Notes under the pieces: generated by a model
What the model was told of the DNA's origin: nothing
Database searches by the model: none
Seen by the model: only the letters and a program-made list of their open reading frames with translations
Shown here: positions 15,957 through 24,445 of the stretch, in pieces
Numbering within the stretch: the first letter of the stretch is position 1
Layout: each line of letters begins with the position of its first letter
Position numbers and translations under genes: made by a program
NCBI RefSeq assembly: GCF_000414115.1
Contig: NZ_AOPZ01000306.1
Coordinates: forward strand, 1-40,540
Reading direction: 5' to 3'
Length of the DNA stretch: 40,540 nucleotides
From: Streptomyces aurantiacus JA 4570
Lineage (GTDB): Bacteria; Actinomycetota; Actinomycetes; Streptomycetales; Streptomycetaceae

Positions 15957-16755
15957 CAGGTCAACAGCCCTTCCGTGGGCGCCGGTTGAGGGCCGGGTCC
16001 CGGGCGGGGCGCAGCGGGGGCCGCCGGCCGGGTGATGTCGAGGCTGCCTGCCCGTACCGTGACGATCCGGTCGGCGTGCGGCAGCAGGCTCGTGCGGTGG
16101 GCGACCACGACCGAGGTCCGGCCCCGCATCAGCTCGACCGTGGCGCGCGTGACGGCGGCCTCGCTCTCGGGGTCGAGGTGGGCGGTCGGCTCGTCGAGGA
16201 GCAGTACGGGGGCGTCCTTGAGGAACGCGCGGGCCAGGGCCACCCGTTGGCGTTGTCCGGCGGAGAGACCGGCGCCGTGCTCGCCGAGCACCGTGTCGTA
16301 CGCCGCCGGAAGCTCCTCGATGAAGACGTCGGCCGAGGCGGCGCGGGCCGCCCGCCGCACCTCGGCGTCGCTCGCGTCGGGGCGCCCGAGGCGGATGTTG
16401 TCGGCGACGGACGCCGCGAACAGATGCGGGCGTTGCGGCACCCAGGCCACTTGGGCGCGCCACGCGTCGAGGTCGTGCCCGGCGAGGTCGTGTCCGGCGA
16501 GGTCGGTGCCGCCGACCGAGACCCGGCCCGAGGCGGGGGCCACGAATCCGAGGAACAGCGCCAGCAGGGTGGACTTGCCCGCCCCGCTCGGGCCGACCAG
16601 GGCCAGGTGCTCGCCGGGACGGACGTCGAGGGAGACGCTCCGGAGGGCGGGCGTGGCGCGGCCCGGGTAGTGGACGGTGACGTCGTCCAGGCACAGAGGG
16701 GCGGCGCGGGCGGTGTGGGCGGCGCGACCGCGCCCGTCGCCGCCGCCGCTCAGCT

Positions 16756-16819
<64 letters not shown>

Positions 16820-17487
16820 CTGCGCCCGTTCCGCGCCACCCGCCGCCGCCTCCTCCCCCTCGTCGACGATCGCGAACACCCGCTCCGCCACCGCGACGCC
16901 CTCCGCGCTGTCGTGGAAGGCCGCGCCCGCCGCGCGCAGCGGCAGGTACGCCTCGGGGGCGAGGAACAGGACGGTCAGGGCGGTGCGCAGATCCAGTTCG
17001 CCGCCCAGCAGCCGCAGTCCGACCGGGACGGCGACCAGCGCCACGGACAGGGTGGCGACCGTCTCCAGGACGAAGGAGGAGAGGAACGCCACGCGCAGCG
17101 TCCGCATGGTGGCCCGCCGGTGGGCGTCCGCCATCTCGCGCACCACCCGCGCCTGGTGCCGCTCGCGGCCGAACGCCCGCAGGGTCGGCAGCCCGGCCAC
17201 CACGTCCAGGAAGTGCCCGCCGAGGCGGGCGAGCAACCCCCATTGCCGGGCGGTGCGTCGGGCCGTGTGCATGCCGACGAGCGCACCGAACACGGGGATG
17301 AGGGGCAGCGTCACGATGATGACGAGCGCCGAGGTCCAGTCGGCCCACAGCAGCCAGCCGACGACGGTGAGGGGCACCACCGCGGTCGCCGCCGTCGTCG
17401 GCAGATATCCGACGACGTACGGGTCCAGGGCGTCGAGGCCGCGGGTGAGCAGCGTGGCCGTCTCGCCGTGGCGGCGGGCCGCCAGGC

Positions 17488-17513
17488 GCAGCGGGCCGGT
17501 GCAGCGGGCCGGT
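17488..17513. repeat. 13-bp tandem duplication disrupting cydD
   Basis: GCAGCGGGCCGGT occurs twice in direct succession (17488-17500 and 17501-17513). Thirteen bases are one more than four codons, so the second copy shifts the cydD frame. Each frame matches CydD well on its own side of the repeat. Confidence 0.92.
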
Positions 17514-17854
17514 GCGCCCCAGCCGATCGGTGACGCGGTCCCGCAGCGCGCGCTTGGCGTCGGCCGCGGCGCGCTGCGCGAGCAGGCCGCGGGCCCAGGT
17601 GAGGAGCGCGCGCAGCGCCATGACGGCGGCCAGCGCGGCCGGCGGCGCGAGCAGGATCCCGTGCCCGGCGAAGCCGTCCGCGAGGACGGCCGCGAGCAGG
17701 CCCGCCTGGGCGACGACGAGCCCGGCGGTGAGGAGCGCGAGCACGGCGGAGTACGTCATGTGGCGCCGCAGCACCGGGAGTTCCCGCATCAGGCGGCGTT
17801 CTACGGGCTTCATCCTTCGGTCCCTCTCGTCGCCGGCGCGGCTCAGGAATTGCT

Positions 17855-18883
17855 TCAGAAATAGCTGGGGTGACGGCGGCCCGTGGGCCCCCGGAAGGCC
17901 CACCAGCTCCACGCCTGGTACGCGAGGATCATCGGGACCACCAGGACCCCGAACGCGCTCAGGATCCTCAACGTGGCGTGGTCGGTGACGGCGTGACCGA
18001 TGGTCAGCCCCGTCCCCGCCGAGCTGATCAGGACGTACGGATGGTGACCGGCCCCCACGAGCAGTACGGGCAGCGCGGTCGCGCAGCAGGTGGCCACGAA
18101 CGCGCGGACGCGGTGTCCGCGGGAGAGCCACCACCAGGCACCCGCGAGCGCCGCCGCGAACAGGGCGGCGATGACCGCCGCCGTCACGCGGTTCGTCATC
18201 GAGGCACCCGCCCCGAAGAGCGTGAGCAGCAGCGCGAGGGAGCCGGCGGCGGCTGCCCCGCGCAGCAAGGGATCGCCCAACTGGCGTGCCCTGGCTGCGA
18301 CGTCGGGCCCCGAGCGCAGGGCGACGAAGGCCGCGCCGTGCGCCGCGAAGAGCAGGACGGTGGTCGCGCCGCAGGCCAGCACGAAGGGCGTGAGGACGTC
18401 GCCGAACCCGATGTGGAAGGACCCGTCGGGCCGCCGGGGCACGCCGTGGAGCAGCAGGCCCAGGACGAGTCCCCAGCACACGGCGGGCAGCGCGCCGCCG
18501 AACACGATCAGCGCGTCCCAGCACCGGCGGGCGCGGACACCTTGGGCGCGGCCCCGCAGTTGGATGGCGGCGTTGCCGAGGACCAGGCCGACGAGGATCG
18601 CCACGATCAGCGGATACAGGCCGGACAGGAGGCTGCCCTCCAGGTGCGGGAAAGCTCCGAAGAGGACGCCGGTGAAGGCGACCAGCCAGACCTCGTTGCC
18701 CAGGAAGAACGGCGCCATGGCGTCGAGGGCGGCGTTCCGGCCGGCGAGGCGCTCGGCCTGTCGGCCTTCGCCGCGGCCGAGGAAGGGGTGCAGCATCTGC
18801 GCGCCGTAGTCGTAGCCGCTGAGCACGAAGTACCCGGCGAGGAGCAGGCCCAGGAGGGCCAGCCAGGCGATCTCCAGACTCAT
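17855..18883 (-). CDS. cydB: Cytochrome bd ubiquinol/menaquinol oxidase subunit II
   Basis: A 342-aa integral membrane subunit of the high-affinity terminal oxidase that oxidises menaquinol and reduces oxygen to water. The start at 18883 is supported by GGAAGG nine bases upstream; a TTG three codons earlier is less likely. Family features are YFVLSGYDYGAQML near the N-terminus, FFLGNEVWLVAFTGVLFGAFP and the C-terminal YPYV-like HPYVLISSAGTGLTIGHA, with about nine hydrophobic helices. It follows cydA by 58 bp and precedes cydD by 41 bp on the same strand, forming cydA-cydB-cydD-cydC. Confidence 0.95.
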   Translation of the reverse strand: MSLEIAWLALLGLLLAGYFVLSGYDYGAQMLHPFLGRGEGRQAERLAGRNAALDAMAPFFLGNEVWLVAFTGVLFGAFPHLEGSLLSGLYPLIVAILVGLVLGNAAIQLRGRAQGVRARRCWDALIVFGGALPAVCWGLVLGLLLHGVPRRPDGSFHIGFGDVLTPFVLACGATTVLLFAAHGAAFVALRSGPDVAARARQLGDPLLRGAAAAGSLALLLTLFGAGASMTNRVTAAVIAALFAAALAGAWWWLSRGHRVRAFVATCCATALPVLLVGAGHHPYVLISSAGTGLTIGHAVTDHATLRILSAFGVLVVPMILAYQAWSWWAFRGPTGRRHPSYF

Positions 18884-18941
18884 GTCGTTCAACCTTCCAT
18901 CGAGAGGGGCGAGTTCAGCTCTGCATACGGTTCCGGGCGGC

Positions 18942-20246
18942 TCAGAAGGCGGGGACCCGCTGCCGCTCGTCGGCGCCGCCCGCGCCGGGCCCCTCGGGCA
19001 CGTCGTCGGGCAGCGGCTCGGTCGCGCCGAGCTGGGTGGCGTCGGGGCCGCGGCGGGCGAAGCGGGTGATGAGGGTCCAGTTCGTCGCCGCCAGCGCGAC
19101 GAACACCGCGATGAACACGGTGCAGGACACCGCCAAGGAGGCCGTACCGACCTGGGAGAGGGCGTCTTCGACCGTCAACTCGCCGTAGACCAGCCAGGGT
19201 TGGCGCCCCACCTCACGGACGACCCAGCCGCCCGCGGAGGCGATGAAGGGGAACGGGACCGTCGCCACCAGCAGCCAGGAGGCCCACCGCCAGCGGATCA
19301 GCCGGTCCTTCCACAGCAGGACGAGGGCGACGATCGTGATGGTGGACACGGTGTTGCCGATGATCGTCATGACGTCCATCGAGATCCGCAGGGTGTCCTG
19401 CCAGGGCACGTAGTCGCCGGGCCCGTGCTCCTTGACGAGCCGGGCCTGGAGCTCGGCGACGCCGCTGTTCTCCAGGACTGCGTGCTTCATGGGCTGGGTC
19501 CGCTCGATCACGGGCCGCTGCATCTCGCCGACGATCACGACGAAGAAGGAGGCGAGCATGGACACCCACAGCCCGAGGCGCAGGGAGCCTCGGAACAGCT
19601 CGGTTTCCTCGGTGCCCTTCAGGAAGTGCCAGGCGCTGACCCCGGCGACGAAGACGCCGCCCGTCGTCAGCGCGGCAAGGGCGATGTGGCCGAGGGCCAC
19701 CAGGGCGCTGGAGTTGGTGAGCAGCGCCCCGAAGTCGGTCAAGTAGGCGGCGCCGTCGCGCACTTCGTAGCCCACCGGATGCTGCATGAAGCCGTTGGCG
19801 ATCAGGATCCAGTACCCGGAGGCGTACGCGGTCAGGGCGACCAGCCAGATGAGCGTGACGTGCACACCCCTGCGCATGCGGCCCCAACCGAAGATCCACA
19901 TGCCGAGGAAGGTGGACTCGGCGAAGAAGGCGATGAGGGTCTCCAGGGCCAGCGGCGCGCCGAAGACATTGCCCGCGAACTTGCTCAGGCCGCTCCAACT
20001 GAGCCCGAACTGGAACTCCATGACGAGACCGGTGACGATGCCGACCGCGTAGTTGATGACGTAGAGCTGGCCCCAGAAGCGCGTCATGCGCTCCCGGACG
20101 GCCTTCTTGGCGGGATCACGGGTGAACGCGGCCCGGGTGTGCATGATCGCCACAAGCGGGACGAGCCCCATGGTGAGGATCACGAACAGCCAGTGGATGC
20201 CGGTCGTGGCCGCGAACTGGAGTCGGGCCAGATCCGCAGCGCTCAT
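18942..20246 (-). CDS. cydA: Cytochrome bd oxidase subunit I
   Basis: A 434-aa haem-bearing subunit with the quinol site of cytochrome bd, the short-Q-loop type. The start at 20246 (MSAADLARLQFAATTGIHWLF) has AGGAAGG just upstream; a much longer open frame upstream is antisense to the LysR gene and is rejected. His18 is the expected haem ligand. FFAESTFLGMWIFGWGRM, GEMQRPVIERTQPMK and the family signature EVGRQPW are all present. It is the first gene of the cyd operon, with about 210 bp to the divergent LysR gene. In Streptomyces cydABCD is induced at low oxygen, often by Rex; I could not find a complete Rex site here. Confidence 0.95.
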   Translation of the reverse strand: MSAADLARLQFAATTGIHWLFVILTMGLVPLVAIMHTRAAFTRDPAKKAVRERMTRFWGQLYVINYAVGIVTGLVMEFQFGLSWSGLSKFAGNVFGAPLALETLIAFFAESTFLGMWIFGWGRMRRGVHVTLIWLVALTAYASGYWILIANGFMQHPVGYEVRDGAAYLTDFGALLTNSSALVALGHIALAALTTGGVFVAGVSAWHFLKGTEETELFRGSLRLGLWVSMLASFFVVIVGEMQRPVIERTQPMKHAVLENSGVAELQARLVKEHGPGDYVPWQDTLRISMDVMTIIGNTVSTITIVALVLLWKDRLIRWRWASWLLVATVPFPFIASAGGWVVREVGRQPWLVYGELTVEDALSQVGTASLAVSCTVFIAVFVALAATNWTLITRFARRGPDATQLGATEPLPDDVPEGPGAGGADERQRVPAF

Positions 20247-20393
20247 GGTGCGACCTTCCTGGAGGAGGGCGGGGACGGGACGGATGCGGGGCCACCGCTT
20301 CGCGTGTGCAGGTGCCGGGCGCCATTGCCCGTCACCTGTGCGGTGACCCCGCTGAAGACCGTAGGGAGAATCGCTTATGCATTCCAAGACCGG

Positions 20394-20408
20394 TTTCGCT
20401 ATGTGAAA
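20394..20408. promoter_or_regulatory. LysR-type box candidate between cydA and lysR
   Basis: TTTC-GCTATGT-GAAA is a 15-bp dyad fitting the T-N11-A LysR box. It lies 51 bp before the LysR start and about 150 bp before cydA, a position suited to autoregulation and possibly to control of cydABDC. Confidence 0.45.
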
Positions 20409-20431
20409 ATGCCTCGGCAGACATAAGTGAT

Positions 20432-20461
20432 GGTGGACCGTCAGCAGTGAAGGTGGACCGT
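20432..20461. repeat. 10-bp direct repeats exactly 20 bp apart at the lysR start
   Basis: GGTGGACCGT occurs at 20432-20441 and 20452-20461, two helical turns apart. The second copy covers the spacer and first two bases of the GTG start codon of the LysR gene. Confidence 0.75.
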
Positions 20462-21401
20462 GGATCTTCTGCAGTTGCGTTACTTCCAGACCGTCGCCCG
20501 CTTCGAGCACATCAGCCGGGCGGCGGAGGAGCTGCGCATAGCGCAGCCCTCGCTCAGCCGCACCCTGGCGCGTCTCGAGGCCGAGCTCGGCACCCCGCTC
20601 TTCGACCGGCAGGGCCGCCGCATCCGGCTCAACCCGTACGGCGCGATGTTCCTGCGCCATGTCGACCGCGCCCTGAGCGAGCTCGACGACGGCTGCAGGG
20701 CCCTGCGCGACGCCCGTGACAGCGGGCTCGGCCGGGTCAGCGTCGCCTCCGAGACCCTGCTCACGGTCACCCATCTCCTCGGCAGCTTCCGGGCCGACCA
20801 CCCCGACGCCGACGTGCGCCTCTACCAGTCGGACGCGGCGGAGATGTCCCGCCAACTGCGCGCCGGAGAGGTCGACTTCTGCGTGGCCTCGCAGCCGCTG
20901 ACCGGCACGAACCTGGAGTCGGTCGAGCTGGCCCGCGAGGAGGTGCTGCTCGCGGTTCCGCCCGGGCACTGGCTCGATGGGCGGGAGAGCGTGACGATCC
21001 CCGAGATCGCCGACGAGCCCTTCGTCACCACCCGCCCGGGCCAGTGGCAGCGCACCCTCCTCGACCAGCTGTTCACGGCCGAGGGGCTCACGCCGCGGCT
21101 GTCCTGCGAGGGCGACGAACCGGGCGCCAGCCAGGACATGATCAGCGCGGGACTCGGCATCGGACTCATCCCGGCGATGTCCCGCCAGGCCGGCATGGAG
21201 ACCCGCGTGCCGGTCGCCTGGCTGCACCTGGACGCCCCCGGCTGCCACCGGGTGCTGACCCTGGTCCGGAACCGCGACGCCTACCTCTCCGAAGCCGCCC
21301 TGAAGTTCCGGGAGTTCACCACCGACCGGCCCTTCATGACCCACCGGCTCCCCCACCGGCGCCCCTTGCACTCGCACGACCCCGCCCAGGGCGTGTCCTA
21401 G
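20460..21401 (+). CDS. LysR-family transcriptional regulator
   Basis: A 313-aa protein with a GTG start and GTGAAGG upstream. The N-terminal winged HTH is textbook (MDLLQLRYFQTVARFEHISR, AAEELRIAQPSLSRTLARLE, TPLFDRQGRRIRLNPYG). Residues about 90-295 are the LysR substrate-binding domain (VTHLLGSFRADHPDADVRLY, GLGIGLIPAM). It is divergent from cydA and 240 bp upstream of the ferredoxin gene. Either the cyd operon or the ferredoxin-reductase pair could be its target; position favours the divergent operon. The C-terminal tail (His/Pro-rich, ending QGVS) is longer than usual. Confidence 0.93.
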   Translation: MDLLQLRYFQTVARFEHISRAAEELRIAQPSLSRTLARLEAELGTPLFDRQGRRIRLNPYGAMFLRHVDRALSELDDGCRALRDARDSGLGRVSVASETLLTVTHLLGSFRADHPDADVRLYQSDAAEMSRQLRAGEVDFCVASQPLTGTNLESVELAREEVLLAVPPGHWLDGRESVTIPEIADEPFVTTRPGQWQRTLLDQLFTAEGLTPRLSCEGDEPGASQDMISAGLGIGLIPAMSRQAGMETRVPVAWLHLDAPGCHRVLTLVRNRDAYLSEAALKFREFTTDRPFMTHRLPHRRPLHSHDPAQGVS

Positions 21402-21642
21402 CGCGCCGGTAACTCCTCTGGTACGTTCCAACGCGCCGCCGCATCCCCGGCCGAGGACGTCGCGTGTCCGAACGGCCGACAGATGAGGGCGGGTTGGCAG
21501 GGGTGTCGCGTCCCCCACCGGCCACCGGCGGCGCCCTCCCCCTTGCACCGATTCCACTTGTTCCCAGCTGACCGCTGTCCGTGCCCTGGCGCGCCCCGCA
21601 CGCGCGGCCGGACGCCGTCACGGAGTACCGAGGAGTTCCGGC

Positions 21643-21966
21643 ATGCCCAAAATCACCTACGTCGCCACCGACGGCACCGCGCGCACCATCGACGTCGCCG
21701 TCGGCACGAGCGTCATGCGCGGCGCCGTCTTCAACGACGTCGACGGCATCGTCGCCCAGTGCGCCGGCCACGCGCAGTGCGCCACCTGCCACGTCTACGT
21801 GGACGAGGCGCACCTCGACCAGCTGGAGCCCGCGCGCCCGGACGAGGACGACATGCTCGGCTTCACCGCCTGCCCGCGCCGCCCCAACAGCCGCCTGAGC
21901 TGCCAGCTCAAGGTGACGAGCGACATGGACGGCCTGATCGTCCACCTCCCGGAACGGCAGTACTGA
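21643..21966 (+). CDS. 2Fe-2S ferredoxin, adrenodoxin/rhodocoxin type
   Basis: A 107-aa electron carrier. The cluster ligands are visible as C-x5-C-x2-C (CAGHAQCATC) plus a distal Cys in FTACPRR. The N-terminal strands (KITYVATDGTARTIDVAVGTSVM) and the GFTACP...RLSCQLKV end are typical of ferredoxins that serve cytochrome P450s or ring hydroxylases in Rhodococcus and Streptomyces. AGGAGTTCCGGC precedes the ATG. Its stop overlaps the reductase start (TGATG), so the two are co-translated. No P450 lies within the window, so the terminal oxygenase must be elsewhere. Confidence 0.93.
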   Translation: MPKITYVATDGTARTIDVAVGTSVMRGAVFNDVDGIVAQCAGHAQCATCHVYVDEAHLDQLEPARPDEDDMLGFTACPRRPNSRLSCQLKVTSDMDGLIVHLPERQY

Positions 21967-23426
21967 TGACCAACAGCACACACCCCGCGTCCGTGGTCGT
22001 CGTGGGCGCCGGACAGGGCGGCCACCAGACGGCGGTGTCCCTGCGCGAGCACGGCTACCGGGGATCCGTCACGCTCATCAGCGCCGAGGACGCCCTTCCG
22101 TACGAGCGTCCGCCGCTGTCCAAGGCGTACCTCACGGGCGAGGCGGACCAGTCCCAGCTCTGGCTGCGGCCCGCCACGTACTACGTACGCCAGTCGATCG
22201 ACCTGGTCGGCGGCACCGTCACGGAGATCGACCGGGCCGCCCGCACGGTCCGGCTCGCCGACGGCTCCTCGTACGAGTACGGCCATCTCGTCCTGGCCAC
22301 GGGCGCGCGGCCGCGGGCGCTCGACGTGCAGGGTGCCGGGCTGCGCGGCGTGCACACCCTGCGTACCGAGCAGGACGCCGCCGAGCTGCGGGCGGCGCTC
22401 GCCACCGCCCGGCGCGCGGTGGTGGTGGGCGCGGGGTTCATCGGCCTCGAATTCGCCTCCGTGGCACGCTCGGTGGTGCCGGAGCCGGAGGGTGCGACGG
22501 CTCGGGGGTCCGGGGGTTCGACGGCTCGGGGGACAGGCCGCCCGACGGCGCGGGTGCCCGGGCGTGCGCGCTGCGAGGTGACGGTCGTCGAAGCGCTCGA
22601 CCGTCCGCTCGCCCGGGCCGTCTCGGCGCCCACCGCCGGCCACTTCACGCGGCTGCACCGCGAGGAGGGCACCCGGTTCCTGTTCGGCCGGGGCGTCGCG
22701 GCCCTGCACGGCGACGGGCGCGGGCGCGTGGCGTCGGTGGAGCTGGCCGACGGGCGCAGGCTGCCCGCCGACCTGGTCCTGGTCGGCGTCGGCGTCACCC
22801 CGCGCACGGAACTGGCCGCGGCGGCCGGTCTCGCGGTGAACGGCGGCATCACCGTCGACTCCCGCCTGCTGACCGGCGATCCGCGCATCTCCGCCATCGG
22901 GGACTGCGCGGCGTTCCCGCAGGTGCGTTCCGGGAACCTGCTGCGGCTCGAATCGGTGCAGAACGCCGTCGGCCACGCCCGGCTCGCCGCCGAGCGGATC
23001 ACCGGGTCGACGACCCGCGCCTACGACGAACTGCCCTGGTTCTGGAGCGACCAGTTCTCAACAAGGCTCCAGATCACGGGAGTTACCGACGGAGGCGGCC
23101 ACGATACGGAGGTGGTACTCGGCGACGTGAACTCCGGCGCGTTCTCGGTGCTCCTCTTCCGGGGTGCGGACCTCCTGGCGGTCGAGTCCGTCAACCGCCC
23201 CGCCGACCACCTGGCGGCCCGTCAACTCCTGGGCAGGGCAATCAAGGTGACCCCGGACTATGCCACGGCACCCGGGTTCACGCTCAGGGGCCACCTCGCA
23301 CACCCCACGCCGGGCAGGCCGCGTCACACTCCGGGGGCGGACCGCACGGTGATGCCGTGCCGCTCCAGCAGCGCCGACGTCACCCCGTCGCCCGACACCA
23401 GCCCCCCGGCGAACGACCCGTCGTAG
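21966..23426 (+). CDS. FAD-dependent ferredoxin reductase (rhodocoxin/putidaredoxin reductase type)
   Basis: A 486-aa NAD(P)H-dependent flavoprotein that reduces the adjacent ferredoxin. It has a Rossmann FAD motif (VVVGAGQGGHQTA, residues 11-23), PYERPPLSKAYL, an ATGARPR element, an NAD-binding motif (VVVGAGFIGLEFAS, 152-165) and the second FAD motif SAIGDCAAFP. About 33 residues (169-201), rich in TARG/GTGR repeats, are inserted between the NAD-binding helix and the next strand (CEVTVVEA), where relatives have almost none. Past LRGHLA the C-terminus continues about 40 residues into antisense DUF523 sequence (103-bp overlap), again longer than usual. Confidence 0.9.
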   Translation: MTNSTHPASVVVVGAGQGGHQTAVSLREHGYRGSVTLISAEDALPYERPPLSKAYLTGEADQSQLWLRPATYYVRQSIDLVGGTVTEIDRAARTVRLADGSSYEYGHLVLATGARPRALDVQGAGLRGVHTLRTEQDAAELRAALATARRAVVVGAGFIGLEFASVARSVVPEPEGATARGSGGSTARGTGRPTARVPGRARCEVTVVEALDRPLARAVSAPTAGHFTRLHREEGTRFLFGRGVAALHGDGRGRVASVELADGRRLPADLVLVGVGVTPRTELAAAAGLAVNGGITVDSRLLTGDPRISAIGDCAAFPQVRSGNLLRLESVQNAVGHARLAAERITGSTTRAYDELPWFWSDQFSTRLQITGVTDGGGHDTEVVLGDVNSGAFSVLLFRGADLLAVESVNRPADHLAARQLLGRAIKVTPDYATAPGFTLRGHLAHPTPGRPRHTPGADRTVMPCRSSSADVTPSPDTSPPANDPS

Positions 23427-23773
23427 ACCGCGCCCCGGCCGCACGAGGGGCTGCGCGGCATCAACAGCGCCTCCGCGCAGCCCCCGTGCCGCGCCGCCGC
23501 GAGCGCGCGGTGCGCTCCGGCGACGAACTCCGCCGTCACGTCACGCCCCGTGTCCTCGACGACCCGCGCCGTCCCGTCCAGCACGTCGTGTCCGTCACCG
23601 CCGACGAGCTCGGCGGGCCGGCGCGGCGTGGCGAGGCCGCCCGCGACTTCCGGACAGAAGGAGACGACCGCACGACCGGCCACGGCCTCGTCGAACTCGG
23701 GGGACGCCTTGTGCCGCCCGTCGTAGCGGCAGGGCACTCCGCGCAGGCACGCGCTGACCAACACTGCTTCCAT
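23324..23773 (-). CDS. DUF523 family protein
   Basis: A 149-aa protein of the widespread DUF523 (YbbK-like) family, function unestablished. Conserved cysteines are visible: SACLRGVPCRYDG at the N-terminus, SFCPEVAGGLATPRRPAE, and SPSCGRG near residue 110, consistent with a metal- or thiol-based activity. The length is normal. Its 3' end overlaps the C-terminal extension of the ferredoxin reductase on the other strand. Confidence 0.92.
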   Translation of the reverse strand: MEAVLVSACLRGVPCRYDGRHKASPEFDEAVAGRAVVSFCPEVAGGLATPRRPAELVGGDGHDVLDGTARVVEDTGRDVTAEFVAGAHRALAAARHGGCAEALLMPRSPSCGRGAVYDGSFAGGLVSGDGVTSALLERHGITVRSAPGV

Positions 23774-23917
23774 GCCGTCAGGCTATGCGGGAGCCCGCCG
23801 CTGCCGTGCCCCGAGTCCCACCACAGGGCTCTGGCACGCCCCTTGACCGCTCCCTGAACTGCGGTTACCGCTCGACAACAAATTGACTTTGCGAGCCCTT
23901 TACTGTTCCCTGCCGAC

Positions 23918-24331
23918 ATGCACCGACACATCCGCACCGCCGCGTGCGCCCTCGCCGCCGCCGGACTCGCGCTGAGCCTCGCCGCCTGCTCCGAGGCTGA
24001 GGAGGCCGTCGACGCCGTCGACAAGGCCGTCAACGAGAAGTACCAGGTGACCTACGAGGTCTCCGGCAAGAGCGTCGACGAGATCGAGTTCGCCGCGGGC
24101 GGCGGTTCCGCGGCCAACCCGAAGCTGGAGAAGGAAGCCGACCCGAAGTTGCCGTGGAAGAAGACGGTGACGCTGCGCGGCATCACACCGCCCACCGTCG
24201 TCCCCATCTCGACGGACCCGACGGGCTCCGACCTCACCTGCAAGGTGATCTACAAGGGCAAGGTCATCAAGGAGGCATCCGGCGAGAACGTCGTGGCCGG
24301 TTGCATCGCGGTCTCCCCGGTCGGCAAGTAG
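23918..24331 (+). CDS. MmpS-like lipoprotein
   Basis: A 137-aa lipoprotein with a signal sequence ending in a lipobox (SLAAC, Cys near residue 25), so it is anchored on the outer face of the membrane. The remainder (KYQVTYEVSGKSVDEIEF, LPWKKTVTLRG, DLTCKVIYKGKVI, VAGC) matches the MmpS transport-accessory beta-sandwich seen in mycobacteria and Streptomyces, with the usual two disulfide cysteines. No MmpL-type transporter is adjacent. There is no Shine-Dalgarno within 15 bases of the ATG, so it may be leaderless or weakly translated. Confidence 0.8.
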   Translation: MHRHIRTAACALAAAGLALSLAACSEAEEAVDAVDKAVNEKYQVTYEVSGKSVDEIEFAAGGGSAANPKLEKEADPKLPWKKTVTLRGITPPTVVPISTDPTGSDLTCKVIYKGKVIKEASGENVVAGCIAVSPVGK

Positions 24332-24392
24332 CCGCCAGGAAGGTCGGCCGCCGCGGGGGCGGGGTGATCCGGGGCGGCCGCCACGTGAACAA

Positions 24393-24428
24393 GTCCGGCT
24401 GAAAGAACCGGACATGGGGCGACGCCCC
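24393..24428. terminator. Double hairpin between convergent genes
   Basis: GTCCGG-N9-CCGGAC (24393-24413) is followed at once by GGGGC-GAC-GCCCC (24416-24428). They lie between the MmpS-like gene and the 3' end of the deaminase gene. No T-tract is present; GC-rich hairpins of this kind often terminate transcription in Streptomyces. Confidence 0.55.
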
Positions 24429-24445
24429 CAGCAACTCCCGCGCCG

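Noticed and set aside
20391..20420. Rex operator upstream of cydA
   Set aside because: Only one half (TGTGAAAA) is present; the matching TTCACA arm at the required spacing is missing.
18942..21557. A long minus-strand frame extending cydA upstream by 437 codons
   Set aside because: The extension is antisense to the LysR gene. The ATG at 20246 has a good ribosome binding site and matches the CydA N-terminus.
23883..23906. Vegetative promoter TTGACT...TACTGT before the MmpS-like gene
   Set aside because: The spacing between the two hexamers is only 12 bp, too short for a functional -35/-10 pair.
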